Of a stretch of DNA of 64,000 nt, positions 18,641 to 27,164 are shown piece after piece. The position numbers were made by a program, and so were the translations under genes. The DNA comes from Litorimonas sp046250185. GTDB taxonomy: Bacteria; Pseudomonadota; Alphaproteobacteria; Caulobacterales; Maricaulaceae. Positions within the stretch are counted from its first letter, which is position 1, and every line of letters begins with the position of its first letter. The stretch lies in assembly GCF_046250185.1 (NCBI RefSeq), contig NZ_CP176469.1; one strand, given 5' to 3'. Under the pieces are notes generated by a model. That model worked only from the letters and a program-made list of their open reading frames with translations. It was not told the origin of the DNA and did not search any database.

Positions 18641-19822
18641 TTATTTTTTCAAAATTTCGACGCCAGGAAGGGTTTTGCCCTCCATCCATTCAAGAAACGC
18701 GCCACCTGCTGTGCTGATAAAGGTAAAGTCGTCTGCCGCGCCTGCGTGTTTCATGGCCGAGACAGTATCGCCGCCACCCGCAACGGCGATGATCTTACCG
18801 TCTTTACAGCGTTCGCCTGCATATTTTGCGCATTCGACAGTGCTAGTATCAAACGGCGTAATTTCAAACGCGCCAAGCGGGCCGTTCCAGATTAACGTGT
18901 TGCTGGCATCAATAGCGTCAAGGATTTTCGTCACCGTATCGGGGCCAGCGTCTAAGATCATCTCGTCAGACTTAACTTCGTTCAAGCCACATACACGATG
19001 AGGCGCGTTGGCTGCGAAGGCTTCTGCTGCGACGACGTCTACGGGCAGAATAATCTCGCAATTTTCGCGTTTCGCCGTTGCCATCATTTGCAGCGCGGTG
19101 TCTTTGAGGTCTTTCTCACAAAGCGACCCGCCAACGCTGTGGCCTTGTGCGAATAAAAACGTATTCGCCATGCCACCGCCAATCACGAGCGTGTCGAGCT
19201 TTGACACCAGATTTTGCAGGAGATCAATTTTCGTCGACACTTTCGCCCCACCAACGATGCCCATTACGGGCGGTTTGGGATGGTCTAGCGCTTGGCTGAT
19301 ATGATCTAATTCCCGCTCCATGGCGAGGCCAGCATAGGCCGGCAGAAACTCGGCAATGCCCGCACTGCTGGCGTGATCACGATGGGCCGCAGAGAACGCG
19401 TCCATGACGAATATATCGCCGAGCGCTGCGAACTTCTTGGCCAGCGCGGGATCACTCTTGGTTTCGCCTGCGTGAAAGCGGGTGTTTTCCATCAAAACGA
19501 CCGTCGAGGGGGGTAGGTTTTTTAACGCATCTGCTTCTAGCGAGGCTGAGAAATGTACCTCACTGTCCAAACGCTTTGCGAGGGCGTCGGCCATGAAGCG
19601 CAGAGAGTTTTCCGTGTCGGGCTCTCCCTTTGGGCGGCCAAAATGGCTTAGCAAGACAACGCGCGCACCTGCGTCTTGCAAATGGCGTATTGTGGGTAGC
19701 GCCGTGTTGATCCGTGTGTCGTCGGTGATCTTCCCGCTCGCGTCGCGGGGGACGTTGAAATCCACGCGGATAAGGGCAGTTTTATTGTTGAGGTCGGCAT
19801 CTTCTAGGCGGCGAAAATCCAT
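18641..19822 (-). CDS. pgk: Phosphoglycerate kinase
   Basis: A 393-residue two-domain kinase that transfers phosphate between 1,3-bisphosphoglycerate and ADP. The N-terminal substrate motif RVDFNVPRD and basic-patch residues (HFGRPKG) are seen, as are the C-terminal nucleotide motif GGAKVSTK and the GGGDTVSA loop. Length is normal. It lies between gap (29 bases upstream) and the class I aldolase (six bases downstream) on the minus strand, the usual alphaproteobacterial order, so a single transcript is likely. Confidence 0.96.
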   Translation of the reverse strand: MDFRRLEDADLNNKTALIRVDFNVPRDASGKITDDTRINTALPTIRHLQDAGARVVLLSHFGRPKGEPDTENSLRFMADALAKRLDSEVHFSASLEADALKNLPPSTVVLMENTRFHAGETKSDPALAKKFAALGDIFVMDAFSAAHRDHASSAGIAEFLPAYAGLAMERELDHISQALDHPKPPVMGIVGGAKVSTKIDLLQNLVSKLDTLVIGGGMANTFLFAQGHSVGGSLCEKDLKDTALQMMATAKRENCEIILPVDVVAAEAFAANAPHRVCGLNEVKSDEMILDAGPDTVTKILDAIDASNTLIWNGPLGAFEITPFDTSTVECAKYAGERCKDGKIIAVAGGGDTVSAMKHAGAADDFTFISTAGGAFLEWMEGKTLPGVEILKK

Positions 19823-19851
19823 ATCAGTCTTTCTGGTTAGGCAAAATTCAA

Positions 19852-20871
19852 TTAGGCAGATTCTGCCTGTACGCGTCCCATTTCACGGGCCACATCAATC
19901 ATACGGTTGGCGAAACCCCATTCATTGTCATACCACGCGATGACTTTAACAAGGTCGCCTTCTAGCACTTTCGTCAGCAAGCTGGCAAATGTTGCCGAAT
20001 TGGGATCATGGTTCAAATCAGAGCTAACAAGCGGGTTTTCGGAATAGCAAATTACGCCCTTCATCGGGCCTTTGGCGGCCTCGCGCATATAGCCATTGAT
20101 CTCTTCAGCGGTCGTTTTCAACTCAGGCTGGAAAGCGAGGTCGATCATGGAGACATTGGCTGTCGGCACACGCACGGCAGAGCCCGACAATTTGCCGTCC
20201 AATTCAGGTATCACGAGGCCCACCGCTTTGGCTGCCCCCGTGCTGGTCGGAATCATGTTCAAGCCAGCGGCGCGGGCTCGGTAGAGGTCTTTGTGGGAAT
20301 TGTCCAAAATCCGCTGATCTTGCGTGTAGCTATGAACCGTGGTCATAAATCCGCGACGGATACCCACCGTCTCCATCAAGACTTTGGCAACTGGCGCGAG
20401 GCAATTCGTGGTGCAAGACGCGCAAGATACAACAGTGTCGCTGGCCATCAGATCAGCATGATTGACGCCGTAAACGATCGTCTTATCAACATCTTGACCT
20501 GGTGCGGAGATTAGCACTGACTTTGCGCCAGCATCAAAATGCGGTTGCACTGTCTCGCGGGAGCGAAAAATACCCGTACATTCCATGACCACATCGACGT
20601 CTAATTCACCCCACTTGCAGTCAGCGGGATTGCGGTGGTGGCTCATGTGAACACGGCCGCGCCCGAAATCAATCCAGTCATCTTCCGTAGTAACTGTGGT
20701 CCCAAACCGCCCATGAACACTGTCATATCTTAGCAAATGCACGGATGTTTCCAGCGCGCCAGGTGAGTTTATGGCCACCAATTCGACATCTTTAATATCG
20801 TATTCATGGAGTGCGCGCGCGACGAGACGCCCAATACGGCCAAAGCCGTTAATCGCAATTCTGAGTGCCAT
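19852..20871 (-). CDS. gap: Glyceraldehyde-3-phosphate dehydrogenase, type I
   Basis: A 339-residue GAPDH. It has an N-terminal Rossmann domain (INGFGRIGR) and the catalytic Cys153 in SCASCTTNCLAP. It converts glyceraldehyde 3-phosphate, phosphate and NAD(P)+ to 1,3-bisphosphoglycerate. The frame is open for a further 32 codons upstream, but the family begins at MALRIAINGFG, so ATG 20871 is the start. It is the first gene of the gap-pgk-aldolase run and divergent from the DUF4164-like/zapA genes, with about 130 bp of shared upstream DNA. Confidence 0.96.
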   Translation of the reverse strand: MALRIAINGFGRIGRLVARALHEYDIKDVELVAINSPGALETSVHLLRYDSVHGRFGTTVTTEDDWIDFGRGRVHMSHHRNPADCKWGELDVDVVMECTGIFRSRETVQPHFDAGAKSVLISAPGQDVDKTIVYGVNHADLMASDTVVSCASCTTNCLAPVAKVLMETVGIRRGFMTTVHSYTQDQRILDNSHKDLYRARAAGLNMIPTSTGAAKAVGLVIPELDGKLSGSAVRVPTANVSMIDLAFQPELKTTAEEINGYMREAAKGPMKGVICYSENPLVSSDLNHDPNSATFASLLTKVLEGDLVKVIAWYDNEWGFANRMIDVAREMGRVQAESA

Positions 20872-21000
20872 TCTGCCAAGGCCCTTTTTCTGCTTTGCGA
20901 ACGACTTGAAGGTGCGCGGCGTAACAGTCAATAATTTATACTTGTTTGAAGGCAATTCTTGCGCCAATCTAGGGAAAATTCATTGGATTGTTCGGATATT

Positions 21001-21312
21001 ATGACTGACAGCGCTGACATGAAGACTGCCCAACAACGGCTACAATCGGCCTTGAAGAGTTTGGAGGGTTCCATCAACCCGCTCTTGGCCAAAGTGAGTC
21101 GTTTGGAAGATAAGGCGCAAGAGGCTGGCAACTTCTCGGAAGATCGCGCACGGCTAGCGACGGAGCTAGATGAAACCAAATCAAAACTGGCTGAAGCTGA
21201 GACAGAAATGGCGCAGCGCGAGGCCAAATTCACAGAGCTGGCAGACGAAACAACAGCAGAGCTGGACCGTGTCATCAGGCAAGTTCGCGCAGCTTTGGGG
21301 CATGAGGACTAA
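21001..21312 (+). CDS. Small coiled-coil protein upstream of zapA (DUF4164-like)
   Basis: A 103-residue protein that is almost wholly heptad-like (long runs of E, K, A, L and Q; no membrane segment or signal peptide), so it is predicted to be an alpha-helical coiled coil. It resembles the DUF4164 proteins found just before zapA in alphaproteobacteria. ATG 21001 was chosen over a GTG/TTG-type extension to 20959. The stop is four bases before the zapA start, so the two genes are translated together, which suggests a part in cell division or a partner of ZapA. No reaction is implied. Confidence 0.75.
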   Translation: MTDSADMKTAQQRLQSALKSLEGSINPLLAKVSRLEDKAQEAGNFSEDRARLATELDETKSKLAEAETEMAQREAKFTELADETTAELDRVIRQVRAALGHED

Positions 21313-21316
21313 AGAT

Positions 21317-21685
21317 ATGGGCAAAGTCAGTTTGAACATAAATGGCCGCAAATACGGTATGGGCTGCGAGGACGGCGAAGAAGAACGCTTGATCCGATTG
21401 GGACAAAAACTCGATGATCGTGTGAACCTTATGGCCAATCAGTTCGGGCAGATCGGCGATATTCGCCTTATGGTCATGGCGGGAATCACGCTGTTGGATG
21501 AATTAGAAGACATCAATTCCAATGTCGATGCACAAGTCGACTTGAAAACGGGCCAGTTGCGGTCTGAAAATACACAGCTCATTACGTCGCTCACCCGCAC
21601 AGAGACCAAATCTGTCAATGCGTTGGAAAGCGCAGCCGAAAAAATAGAACGACTTGTCGCACGTCTTTCTGAGGGTGATCCGTAA
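21317..21685 (+). CDS. zapA: Cell division protein ZapA
   Basis: A 122-residue protein with an N-terminal ZapA domain (VSLNINGRKYGMGCEDGEEERL is the beginning of the typical fold; only its start is quoted here as VSLNINGRKY) and a C-terminal coiled coil. ZapA binds FtsZ and bundles its protofilaments at midcell. The open frame begins at 21170 inside the upstream gene, but ATG 21317 gives the family N-terminus. It sits between the coiled-coil gene and the 6S RNA/fau pair, an arrangement conserved in many proteobacteria. Confidence 0.9.
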   Translation: MGKVSLNINGRKYGMGCEDGEEERLIRLGQKLDDRVNLMANQFGQIGDIRLMVMAGITLLDELEDINSNVDAQVDLKTGQLRSENTQLITSLTRTETKSVNALESAAEKIERLVARLSEGDP

Positions 21686-21727
21686 ATCTCTATTGCAAAA
21701 CCATGTATTCGCGCCCACATAGCGCAA

Positions 21728-21888
21728 GACGGTTTCTGCGGGTTTCGTGAGCGGCACTAATCCACCGGACCTTAATATACTCCTCGGGAGCTGGCTCTGC
21801 GTAGACCGTGGTCTGCGTAATTCCGGCACCCACTTGAACTACTGGTTCACGAGGATTCTTAAGCTTCCACGGACCAGGTGGGGCCGTC
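21728..21888 (+). ncRNA. ssrS: 6S RNA
   Basis: The 290-base zapA-fau gap has no convincing ORF. It holds a roughly 161-nt segment that closes on itself: GACGGTTTC at 21728-21736 pairs with GGGGCCGTC at 21880-21888 (with G-U pairs). The middle has the unpaired-bubble and hairpin sequences seen in alphaproteobacterial 6S RNA (around ATATACTCCTCGGGAGCTGG and the CTGCGTAGACCGTGGTCTGC hairpin). 6S RNA mimics an open promoter and binds the housekeeping RNA polymerase in stationary phase. The ssrS-fau (ygfA) linkage is known from gamma- and alphaproteobacteria. Ends are approximate; a covariance-model search was not possible here. Confidence 0.8.
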
Positions 21889-21974
21889 ACTTTTCCTCTC
21901 AAAACTATATTCATCTAGGCTGAAACTCGAAGTTTCGCTTGAATTAATCGCCTTTTGCGCGGCAAGAGGGCGTT

Positions 21975-22559
21975 ATGACATCAATCGCTGATCAAAAAAC
22001 TGCCGCTCGCAGGACTGCTAGAAACCGAAGGCGCCATGCCGCCAAAGAACACTGCGCTACGGCACCCATAGAAGTGATTAATCACTTACAAAATCCTGTA
22101 TTCGCATCGATGCTCACGAAACCTTTAGTTATAGGGGGAATTTGGCCACTGAAGAACGAAATTGATCCAAGGCCATTGATGCAATCTCTTCACGCGCAAG
22201 GATATACGCTGTCCCTGCCTTGCACGCCTACGGTTGGACAGCCTTTGACGTTTCGTGCGTGGTCGCCGGGCGACGCATTGAAAGAAGGCCCGTATGACAC
22301 GCGGGAGCCCTTTCCTGACAAAGCTGAAGTTCTCCCAACGCTCGTGCTTGTGCCGATGCTCGCCTTCACAATGACAGGCAAGCGGCTCGGCTATGGCGGC
22401 GGGTTTTATGACCGCACACTGGCAACCTTAAAGTCGCGCCATGATGTTTTTGCTTGCGGCATCGCCTATGCTGCGCAAGAAGCCCCCGACTTGCCGACGG
22501 ATGAATTTGACCATCGGCTCGACGGGATTTTGACGGAACAGTATTTTAAGGCTTTTTAA
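21975..22559 (+). CDS. fau: 5-formyltetrahydrofolate cyclo-ligase
   Basis: A 194-residue enzyme that uses ATP to turn 5-formyl-THF into 5,10-methenyl-THF. The ATP/substrate motif RLGYGGGFYDRTL near residue 140 and the N-terminal basic helix (RTARNRRR) match the family (YgfA/MTHFS). It is directly downstream of the 6S RNA and may be transcribed by read-through from it. Its stop codon shares one base with the start of the phosphoesterase gene (TAATG), so the two are translationally coupled. Confidence 0.9.
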   Translation: MTSIADQKTAARRTARNRRRHAAKEHCATAPIEVINHLQNPVFASMLTKPLVIGGIWPLKNEIDPRPLMQSLHAQGYTLSLPCTPTVGQPLTFRAWSPGDALKEGPYDTREPFPDKAEVLPTLVLVPMLAFTMTGKRLGYGGGFYDRTLATLKSRHDVFACGIAYAAQEAPDLPTDEFDHRLDGILTEQYFKAF

Positions 22560-23371
22560 TGCGTTTAGCTTTTTTTGGAGATGTTGTGGGGCGTGCGGGC
22601 CGTCACGCCGTGGTGCGACATTTGCCGCGCTTGCGCGGTGATCTGGGACTAGACGCCGTTGTGATCAACGCCGAAAATGCAGCGGGTGGTTTTGGCATCA
22701 CGCAAAGCACAGCGGATGAATTGTTTGAAGCGGGTGCAGATGTTCTAACTCTCGGCAATCACAGCTTTGACCAAGCCCAAGGTATTCGCGTGATTGAAAA
22801 CGAGCCGCGCCTCCTGCGCCCCTGCAACTATCCGCAAGGCCAAGTGCCTGGACGTGGGGCGGGGTTATTTAATGTCAAAGGCTATAACTTGCTCGTCATC
22901 AATGTTCATGGCCGCGTATTCATGGACGCCTTGGATGATCCTTTCGTTGCCGTAGAGCGCGAGTTAAATGCAGCGCCGCTAGGCGATGTGGCAGACGCTG
23001 TGCTGGTTGATATGCATGCGGAAGCTACGTCAGAAAAAAACGCCATGGGCTATTTTTGTGATGGCCGCGCGAGCCTCGTTGTAGGCACGCATCAACACGT
23101 GCCGACAGCGGATGCGCGTATTTTGCCTGACGGTACAGCCTATCAAACGGATGCTGGTATGTGTGGTGATTATAACTCGATCATCGGGATGCAAACAGAA
23201 GAGCCGCTACGGCGCTTCACAACCCGTATGCGAGGCGGGCGTTTTGAGCCCGCCACAGGAGACGGCACGTTATGTGGTGTGTTTGTTCAAACAAATGCTA
23301 GAGGTCTCGCGGACCGTATTGAGCCTATCCGTGTCGGAGGGCAACTCGCTAAACAAGTGCCTGTGGTTTAG
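22559..23371 (+). CDS. YmdB-family metallophosphoesterase
   Basis: A 270-residue calcineurin-like phosphoesterase of the TIGR00282/YmdB type. Metal-binding motifs are visible: Asp8 in FFGDVVGRAG, Asn/Glu in INAENAAGG, GNHSFD, and the late histidines in GTHQHVPTAD. The Bacillus member hydrolyses cyclic nucleotides and affects biofilm and RNA metabolism; in alphaproteobacteria the role is unclear. It overlaps fau by one base. The gene ends four bases into the convergent DUF421 gene, so the two 3' ends overlap. Confidence 0.88.
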   Translation: MRLAFFGDVVGRAGRHAVVRHLPRLRGDLGLDAVVINAENAAGGFGITQSTADELFEAGADVLTLGNHSFDQAQGIRVIENEPRLLRPCNYPQGQVPGRGAGLFNVKGYNLLVINVHGRVFMDALDDPFVAVERELNAAPLGDVADAVLVDMHAEATSEKNAMGYFCDGRASLVVGTHQHVPTADARILPDGTAYQTDAGMCGDYNSIIGMQTEEPLRRFTTRMRGGRFEPATGDGTLCGVFVQTNARGLADRIEPIRVGGQLAKQVPVV

Positions 23372-23925
23372 TCAGCCTTAAGCCGTTTGAGATAAAATTC
23401 TTTATCGACCACGCCTTCGAGCACCTTGGGGTCAATCGTGAGGTCGCCACCAGTTTGATGCAAGACGCTAACGTCACCTGTCGTTTCGGCAATGACCGCT
23501 TCGACTTCGTCAAAATTAAGCGCATTGGCCTCTCTAAGTTTTGCGATCAGGTCACCGCGCGTCATCTTCGCCTTCTTTAGCTGGACATCATTGATAACGC
23601 CGCGGGCCATGATCAAGCGCGCTGAATTGCCTGTCATCTGATTAAACCAAGTCCATTGCCGCCGCGCAGTCGCAAATATAAATTGGATCACAAATAACGA
23701 AGTGAGGGCGAGAAGGCCCTGCAGCACGGGGGGATCTTTGGCCATAACAATGCTGGCGAGGATTGAGCCAAACGCCACTGTTACAGCAAAATCAAAGCCG
23801 CTCATTTTTGAAAAACTACGTATGCCAAATATTCGCGTTAGCGCAACGAGGCCAAGATAGGTCAAAATAACGCTAACTAAAACGCCCGCAATCGCCGTTG
23901 GTGGTAGAAAAATCCAGTCTGTCAT
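23368..23925 (-). CDS. DUF421 (YetF-like) membrane protein
   Basis: A 185-residue protein with about three N-terminal membrane helices (roughly 8-85) and a soluble C-terminal DUF421/YetF domain (GVINDVQLKKAKMTRGDL and the residues after it). The open frame extends to 24069, but ATG 23925 has a strong TAGGAGGG ribosome site just ahead and puts the first membrane helix at the N-terminus. Function is unknown; YetF/YrbG-like proteins have been tied to spore germination in Bacillus. It is a single gene whose 3' end overlaps the phosphoesterase gene by four bases. Confidence 0.88.
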   Translation of the reverse strand: MTDWIFLPPTAIAGVLVSVILTYLGLVALTRIFGIRSFSKMSGFDFAVTVAFGSILASIVMAKDPPVLQGLLALTSLFVIQFIFATARRQWTWFNQMTGNSARLIMARGVINDVQLKKAKMTRGDLIAKLREANALNFDEVEAVIAETTGDVSVLHQTGGDLTIDPKVLEGVVDKEFYLKRLKAD

Positions 23926-24057
23926 AACAACCCTCCTAAACAAGCTACGCCTTGGGGTCGTGATCGTTGCATTCAGCGTTCGGATAATCTCGTGCCGTTG
24001 CATCTTTGGGAGCAATCGCCTATTACGCCACAAATCGAATAATGAAAGAGGTTCCGC

Positions 24058-24837
24058 ATGGCAGGTCACTCAAAATGGGCCAATATCCAACATCGCAAAG
24101 GGCGGCAGGATAAACTCCGTTCCAAGCTGTTTTCAAAGCTCGCAAAAGACATTGCGATTGCGTCAAAAATGGGCGGGCCAGACCCCGATATGAACCCGCG
24201 TCTGCGTTTGGCTGTGTCCAATGCGAAGGGCCAGTCCATGCCCAAAGACAACATCCAACGTGCGATTGATAAGGGTGCGGGCGGCGAAGGAGACGATTAC
24301 GAAGAAGTCCGCTATGAAGGTTTCGGCCCCGGCGGCATCGGATTTATCGTCGAGGCTAGCACGGATAATCGTAACCGCGCAGCAATGGAAGTGCGCACAG
24401 CGTTTTCCAAAAATGGCGGCGCACTCGGCGAGACGGGCTCTGTTGCTTTTATGTTCGATCAAGTGGGCAAAATCGAATATCCGCTAGAGATCACCGATGA
24501 AGACGGCATGATGGAAGCCGCGATTGAAGCGGGTGCAGACGATGTGGAAACGGACGAGGCATCAGATGATCAATGGGACGAATATGAACCCGTTCATACG
24601 ATCTGGACGCAGCGTGATGACCTTGGTTCTGTTGCCGCAGAGCTTGAGAAAAAATTCGGTGAAGCGAAGTCTGTCAACTTGGTCTGGAAAGGCCAGAACG
24701 AGATCGACAATCCCGAACATGCGGCCGCTGTCGTTCGTTTGACTGACGCTCTGGAAGATTGCGATGATGTCTCCACGGTCTTCCATAATTTCGACATGAC
24801 AGACGAAGCGCTGGCGACATTGGAAGAAGACGAGTAA
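24058..24837 (+). CDS. yebC: YebC/PmpR-family DNA-binding or translation regulator
   Basis: A 259-residue member of the YebC/TACO1 family, with the MAGHSKWANIQHRKGRQD start (first residues MAGHSKWANI) and the three-domain fold. E. coli YebC and relatives were first seen as transcription regulators; recent work links the family to relief of ribosome stalling on proline stretches. It is usually near ruvC, which is absent here. It stands alone, 130 bases from the divergent DUF421 gene, and is followed by a clear terminator. A protein with very long proline runs is encoded 2.3 kb downstream, but no link can be claimed. Confidence 0.93.
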   Translation: MAGHSKWANIQHRKGRQDKLRSKLFSKLAKDIAIASKMGGPDPDMNPRLRLAVSNAKGQSMPKDNIQRAIDKGAGGEGDDYEEVRYEGFGPGGIGFIVEASTDNRNRAAMEVRTAFSKNGGALGETGSVAFMFDQVGKIEYPLEITDEDGMMEAAIEAGADDVETDEASDDQWDEYEPVHTIWTQRDDLGSVAAELEKKFGEAKSVNLVWKGQNEIDNPEHAAAVVRLTDALEDCDDVSTVFHNFDMTDEALATLEEDE

Positions 24838-24866
24838 GCCAACTCGAAAATTAAATTAATTAATTC

Positions 24867-24890
24867 AAGGGAGCCACTGGCTCCCTTTTT
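24867..24890 (+). terminator. Rho-independent terminator of yebC
   Basis: A 7-bp GGGAGCC/GGCTCCC stem extended by two A-T pairs, with a 3-base loop and a T run, about 30 bases past the yebC stop. The A-rich flank gives only a weak signal in the other direction for the convergent gene. Confidence 0.9.
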
Positions 24891-24904
24891 ATAACCAAAG
24901 CGCA

Positions 24905-26455
24905 TTACATATAGCGAGAGCTATCCCAGACTTGCGCGAAGGGTTTAGACCGCCCGCTCGCTTGTATAATCATCAAATGTTCCCGTCCTAGATCACGAGG
25001 ATTATCAACGCCGCAACTATGCGCAATCATCTCCACTTCTTTTTGCATCGTCTTGACATAGTTCATCACGCGGACGGCTTTGTTGGAGGGATCAAGGCCG
25101 CGTTGCAATCGCTTATCATGTGTTGTGATACCGGTAGGGCAAGTATTCTGATCACATTTCAGGGCTTGAATACAGCCCAGCGCGAACATGAAACCCCGAC
25201 CCGCATTGACCAAATCTGCGCCAGCACAAAACGCCCATGCTACATCTGCAGAGGTAATTAATTTTCCAGACGCGATGATCACGATGCGGTCGCGGAGGCC
25301 TTTTTCGATCAGCAAGTCATCAATGAGCGGTAAGCTTTCACGGATCACCAAGCCGACATTATCAATAAGCGGCAGAGGCGCAGCCCCCGTCCCGCCATCC
25401 CCGCTATCGACCGTTACAAAATCAGGCGCACTATCTTTGCCGCGCTTGTTGATCAAATCCATCAATTCGATAATCGGTGTGATATTTCCGACAACAAATT
25501 TAATGCCGACGGGACGCTTAGACACACGGCGGACTTGCGCGATTAAGTCGAGCAATTCCTCTGGTGTACCCGCATCGACATGGCGGTTGGGAGAGAGTGC
25601 GCTTTCACCTTCTTTGATGCCACGGATTTCTGCGATTTCTGCGGTCACTTTTTTGCCTGGCAGAATCCCGCCCTTGCCAGGTTTCGCCCCCTGCGACAGT
25701 TTAATCTCAATCATTTTGATGTCTGGGTTTTCGCAGAGTTTGGCGAGCTTGGCCTCATTGAGTGTCGCGTCATCATTCCGTGCGCCGAACTTAGCTGTGC
25801 CGAGTTGATAAACAATGTCACATTCCCCTTCGAGGTGATAAGGCGACACTCCACCTTCGCCCGTATTGAGCCAACACCCCGCCATTTGCGCCCCGTGGGA
25901 TAGCGCTTGGATCGCGGGCTTGGATAGGCTGCCATAGCTCATAGCGGAGATATTAAAGATGCTGGTCGGCTTATAAGGATTAGGGCTGTCTGGACCGATG
26001 ACGAGCGGCGCTTCGCATTTATCCTCAGTATCGAGTTTCGGAAACAAGCCATTTGCAAAAATAGAGGTGCCTGGCACGAGGCGCTTGGTTGAGCCGAACG
26101 GCACGACATCACTGCCGTCCTTGGACACATGATAAACCCAATCGCGTTCCGCGCGGTTAAACGGCATTTCCTCGCGGTCCATAGCGAAGAAATATTGGCG
26201 GAAAAACTCACCTAGCTTTGAAAACAATTCTCTAAACCGTCCGAGAACAGGATAGTTTCGACGCACCGCATCTTTGACCTGAAGAACATCAATCACAAAA
26301 AACACGACGGCGATAAGAACCAAGGCTCCGATCACGAACAAGAAGAGAGAGCCGAGGAGGTTCAATCCGCGCATGGCAAAACTGGTAGCCTCTTCCATCA
26401 TTGTTTGATCATCGGGAAGTGATGCGGTGGCTTGCAAGATTAGCGTGGTCAACAT
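24905..26455 (-). CDS. Membrane-anchored FMN-binding glutamate synthase-like protein
   Basis: A 516-residue protein. One membrane helix lies at about 31-55; then comes a linker and a glutamate-synthase FMN domain (about 120-500) with SQGAKPGKGGILPGKK, SGDGGTGAAPLP and the cysteine motif CDQNTCPTG. These match the synthase domain of GltB, but there is no glutaminase or GXGXG domain. Such stand-alone proteins are annotated as FMN-binding glutamate synthase family; archaeal forms make glutamate with separate subunits, while bacterial membrane forms lack a proven reaction. The true gltB/gltD genes are elsewhere in the window (1-7.3 kb), so this is a paralogue, not a replacement. Confidence 0.9.
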   Translation of the reverse strand: MLTTLILQATASLPDDQTMMEEATSFAMRGLNLLGSLFLFVIGALVLIAVVFFVIDVLQVKDAVRRNYPVLGRFRELFSKLGEFFRQYFFAMDREEMPFNRAERDWVYHVSKDGSDVVPFGSTKRLVPGTSIFANGLFPKLDTEDKCEAPLVIGPDSPNPYKPTSIFNISAMSYGSLSKPAIQALSHGAQMAGCWLNTGEGGVSPYHLEGECDIVYQLGTAKFGARNDDATLNEAKLAKLCENPDIKMIEIKLSQGAKPGKGGILPGKKVTAEIAEIRGIKEGESALSPNRHVDAGTPEELLDLIAQVRRVSKRPVGIKFVVGNITPIIELMDLINKRGKDSAPDFVTVDSGDGGTGAAPLPLIDNVGLVIRESLPLIDDLLIEKGLRDRIVIIASGKLITSADVAWAFCAGADLVNAGRGFMFALGCIQALKCDQNTCPTGITTHDKRLQRGLDPSNKAVRVMNYVKTMQKEVEMIAHSCGVDNPRDLGREHLMIIQASGRSKPFAQVWDSSRYM

Positions 26456-26617
26456 CGGTGTTGCTCCTTTAAGACCGTTTTACTATGGCGCGGCGAGGCA
26501 CATCTCGCAAGCCATAGCTCTGTCGGCTAGATAAGACTCAAGCGCCTATACCCGAAATTCAAGGCTAGACGCCGCGACGTATCCTTGCGAGACTAAGATA
26601 ACTGTGGGAGTCGTGCC

Positions 26618-27163
26618 ATGAAATGGCTGTTTAGAATTATAGGCATAATATTATTGGCATTTATCGGCCTTTGCATAGTCGGATACTTCTTACCTGCCAA
26701 ACAATCGATAGAACGGTCTGTCCAAATCAAAGCCTACCCCGAAGAGATTTTCCCCTATCTCAACGACCTGACGCGTTATCCGCAATGGTCAGTCTTGCAT
26801 GCCGCGATCGGAGACGCAGACATCGCTTATGGCGGGGCGCATGAGGGCGTGGGGCAATCTATGGCGTGGCAGGGTAGCAGCAGCGCGTTTGCTTATGGAT
26901 CTCAGGAGATTGTGCAAAGTCAGGCGGGAGAGTTTGTCTTATTAAATATCAACCTGGCGGGGTTAGACGCCGTCGCCACACATGCGATCCAATCCCATGA
27001 GGGCGAGGAATATGTTACGGTACTAACTAAATCTGAAATTGATCTGGGTGGCTTCCCCTATTTGGGCCGCATTGCCGGCAAAATGAATTTGAAAAGCCGA
27101 GAAGCTCAATACGATCGGGCGCTAGAAAACCTAAAAACAACCGTAGAGCTAGGCGTCCAGTAG
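26618..27163 (+). CDS. SRPBCC-fold (polyketide cyclase/START-like) membrane-anchored protein
   Basis: A 181-residue protein with an N-terminal membrane anchor (about 4-26) and an SRPBCC ligand-binding fold: SIERSVQIKAYPEEIFPYLNDL is the usual first strand and helix (short form SIERSVQIKA), with the WSVLH segment after it. The family binds hydrophobic ligands; the ligand here is unknown. The start has a GGGAG ribosome site. It is divergent from the glutamate-synthase-like gene (about 160 bp between) and meets the convergent proline-rich gene with one base between the stops. Confidence 0.8.
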   Translation: MKWLFRIIGIILLAFIGLCIVGYFLPAKQSIERSVQIKAYPEEIFPYLNDLTRYPQWSVLHAAIGDADIAYGGAHEGVGQSMAWQGSSSAFAYGSQEIVQSQAGEFVLLNINLAGLDAVATHAIQSHEGEEYVTVLTKSEIDLGGFPYLGRIAGKMNLKSREAQYDRALENLKTTVELGVQ

Positions 27164-27164
27164 C

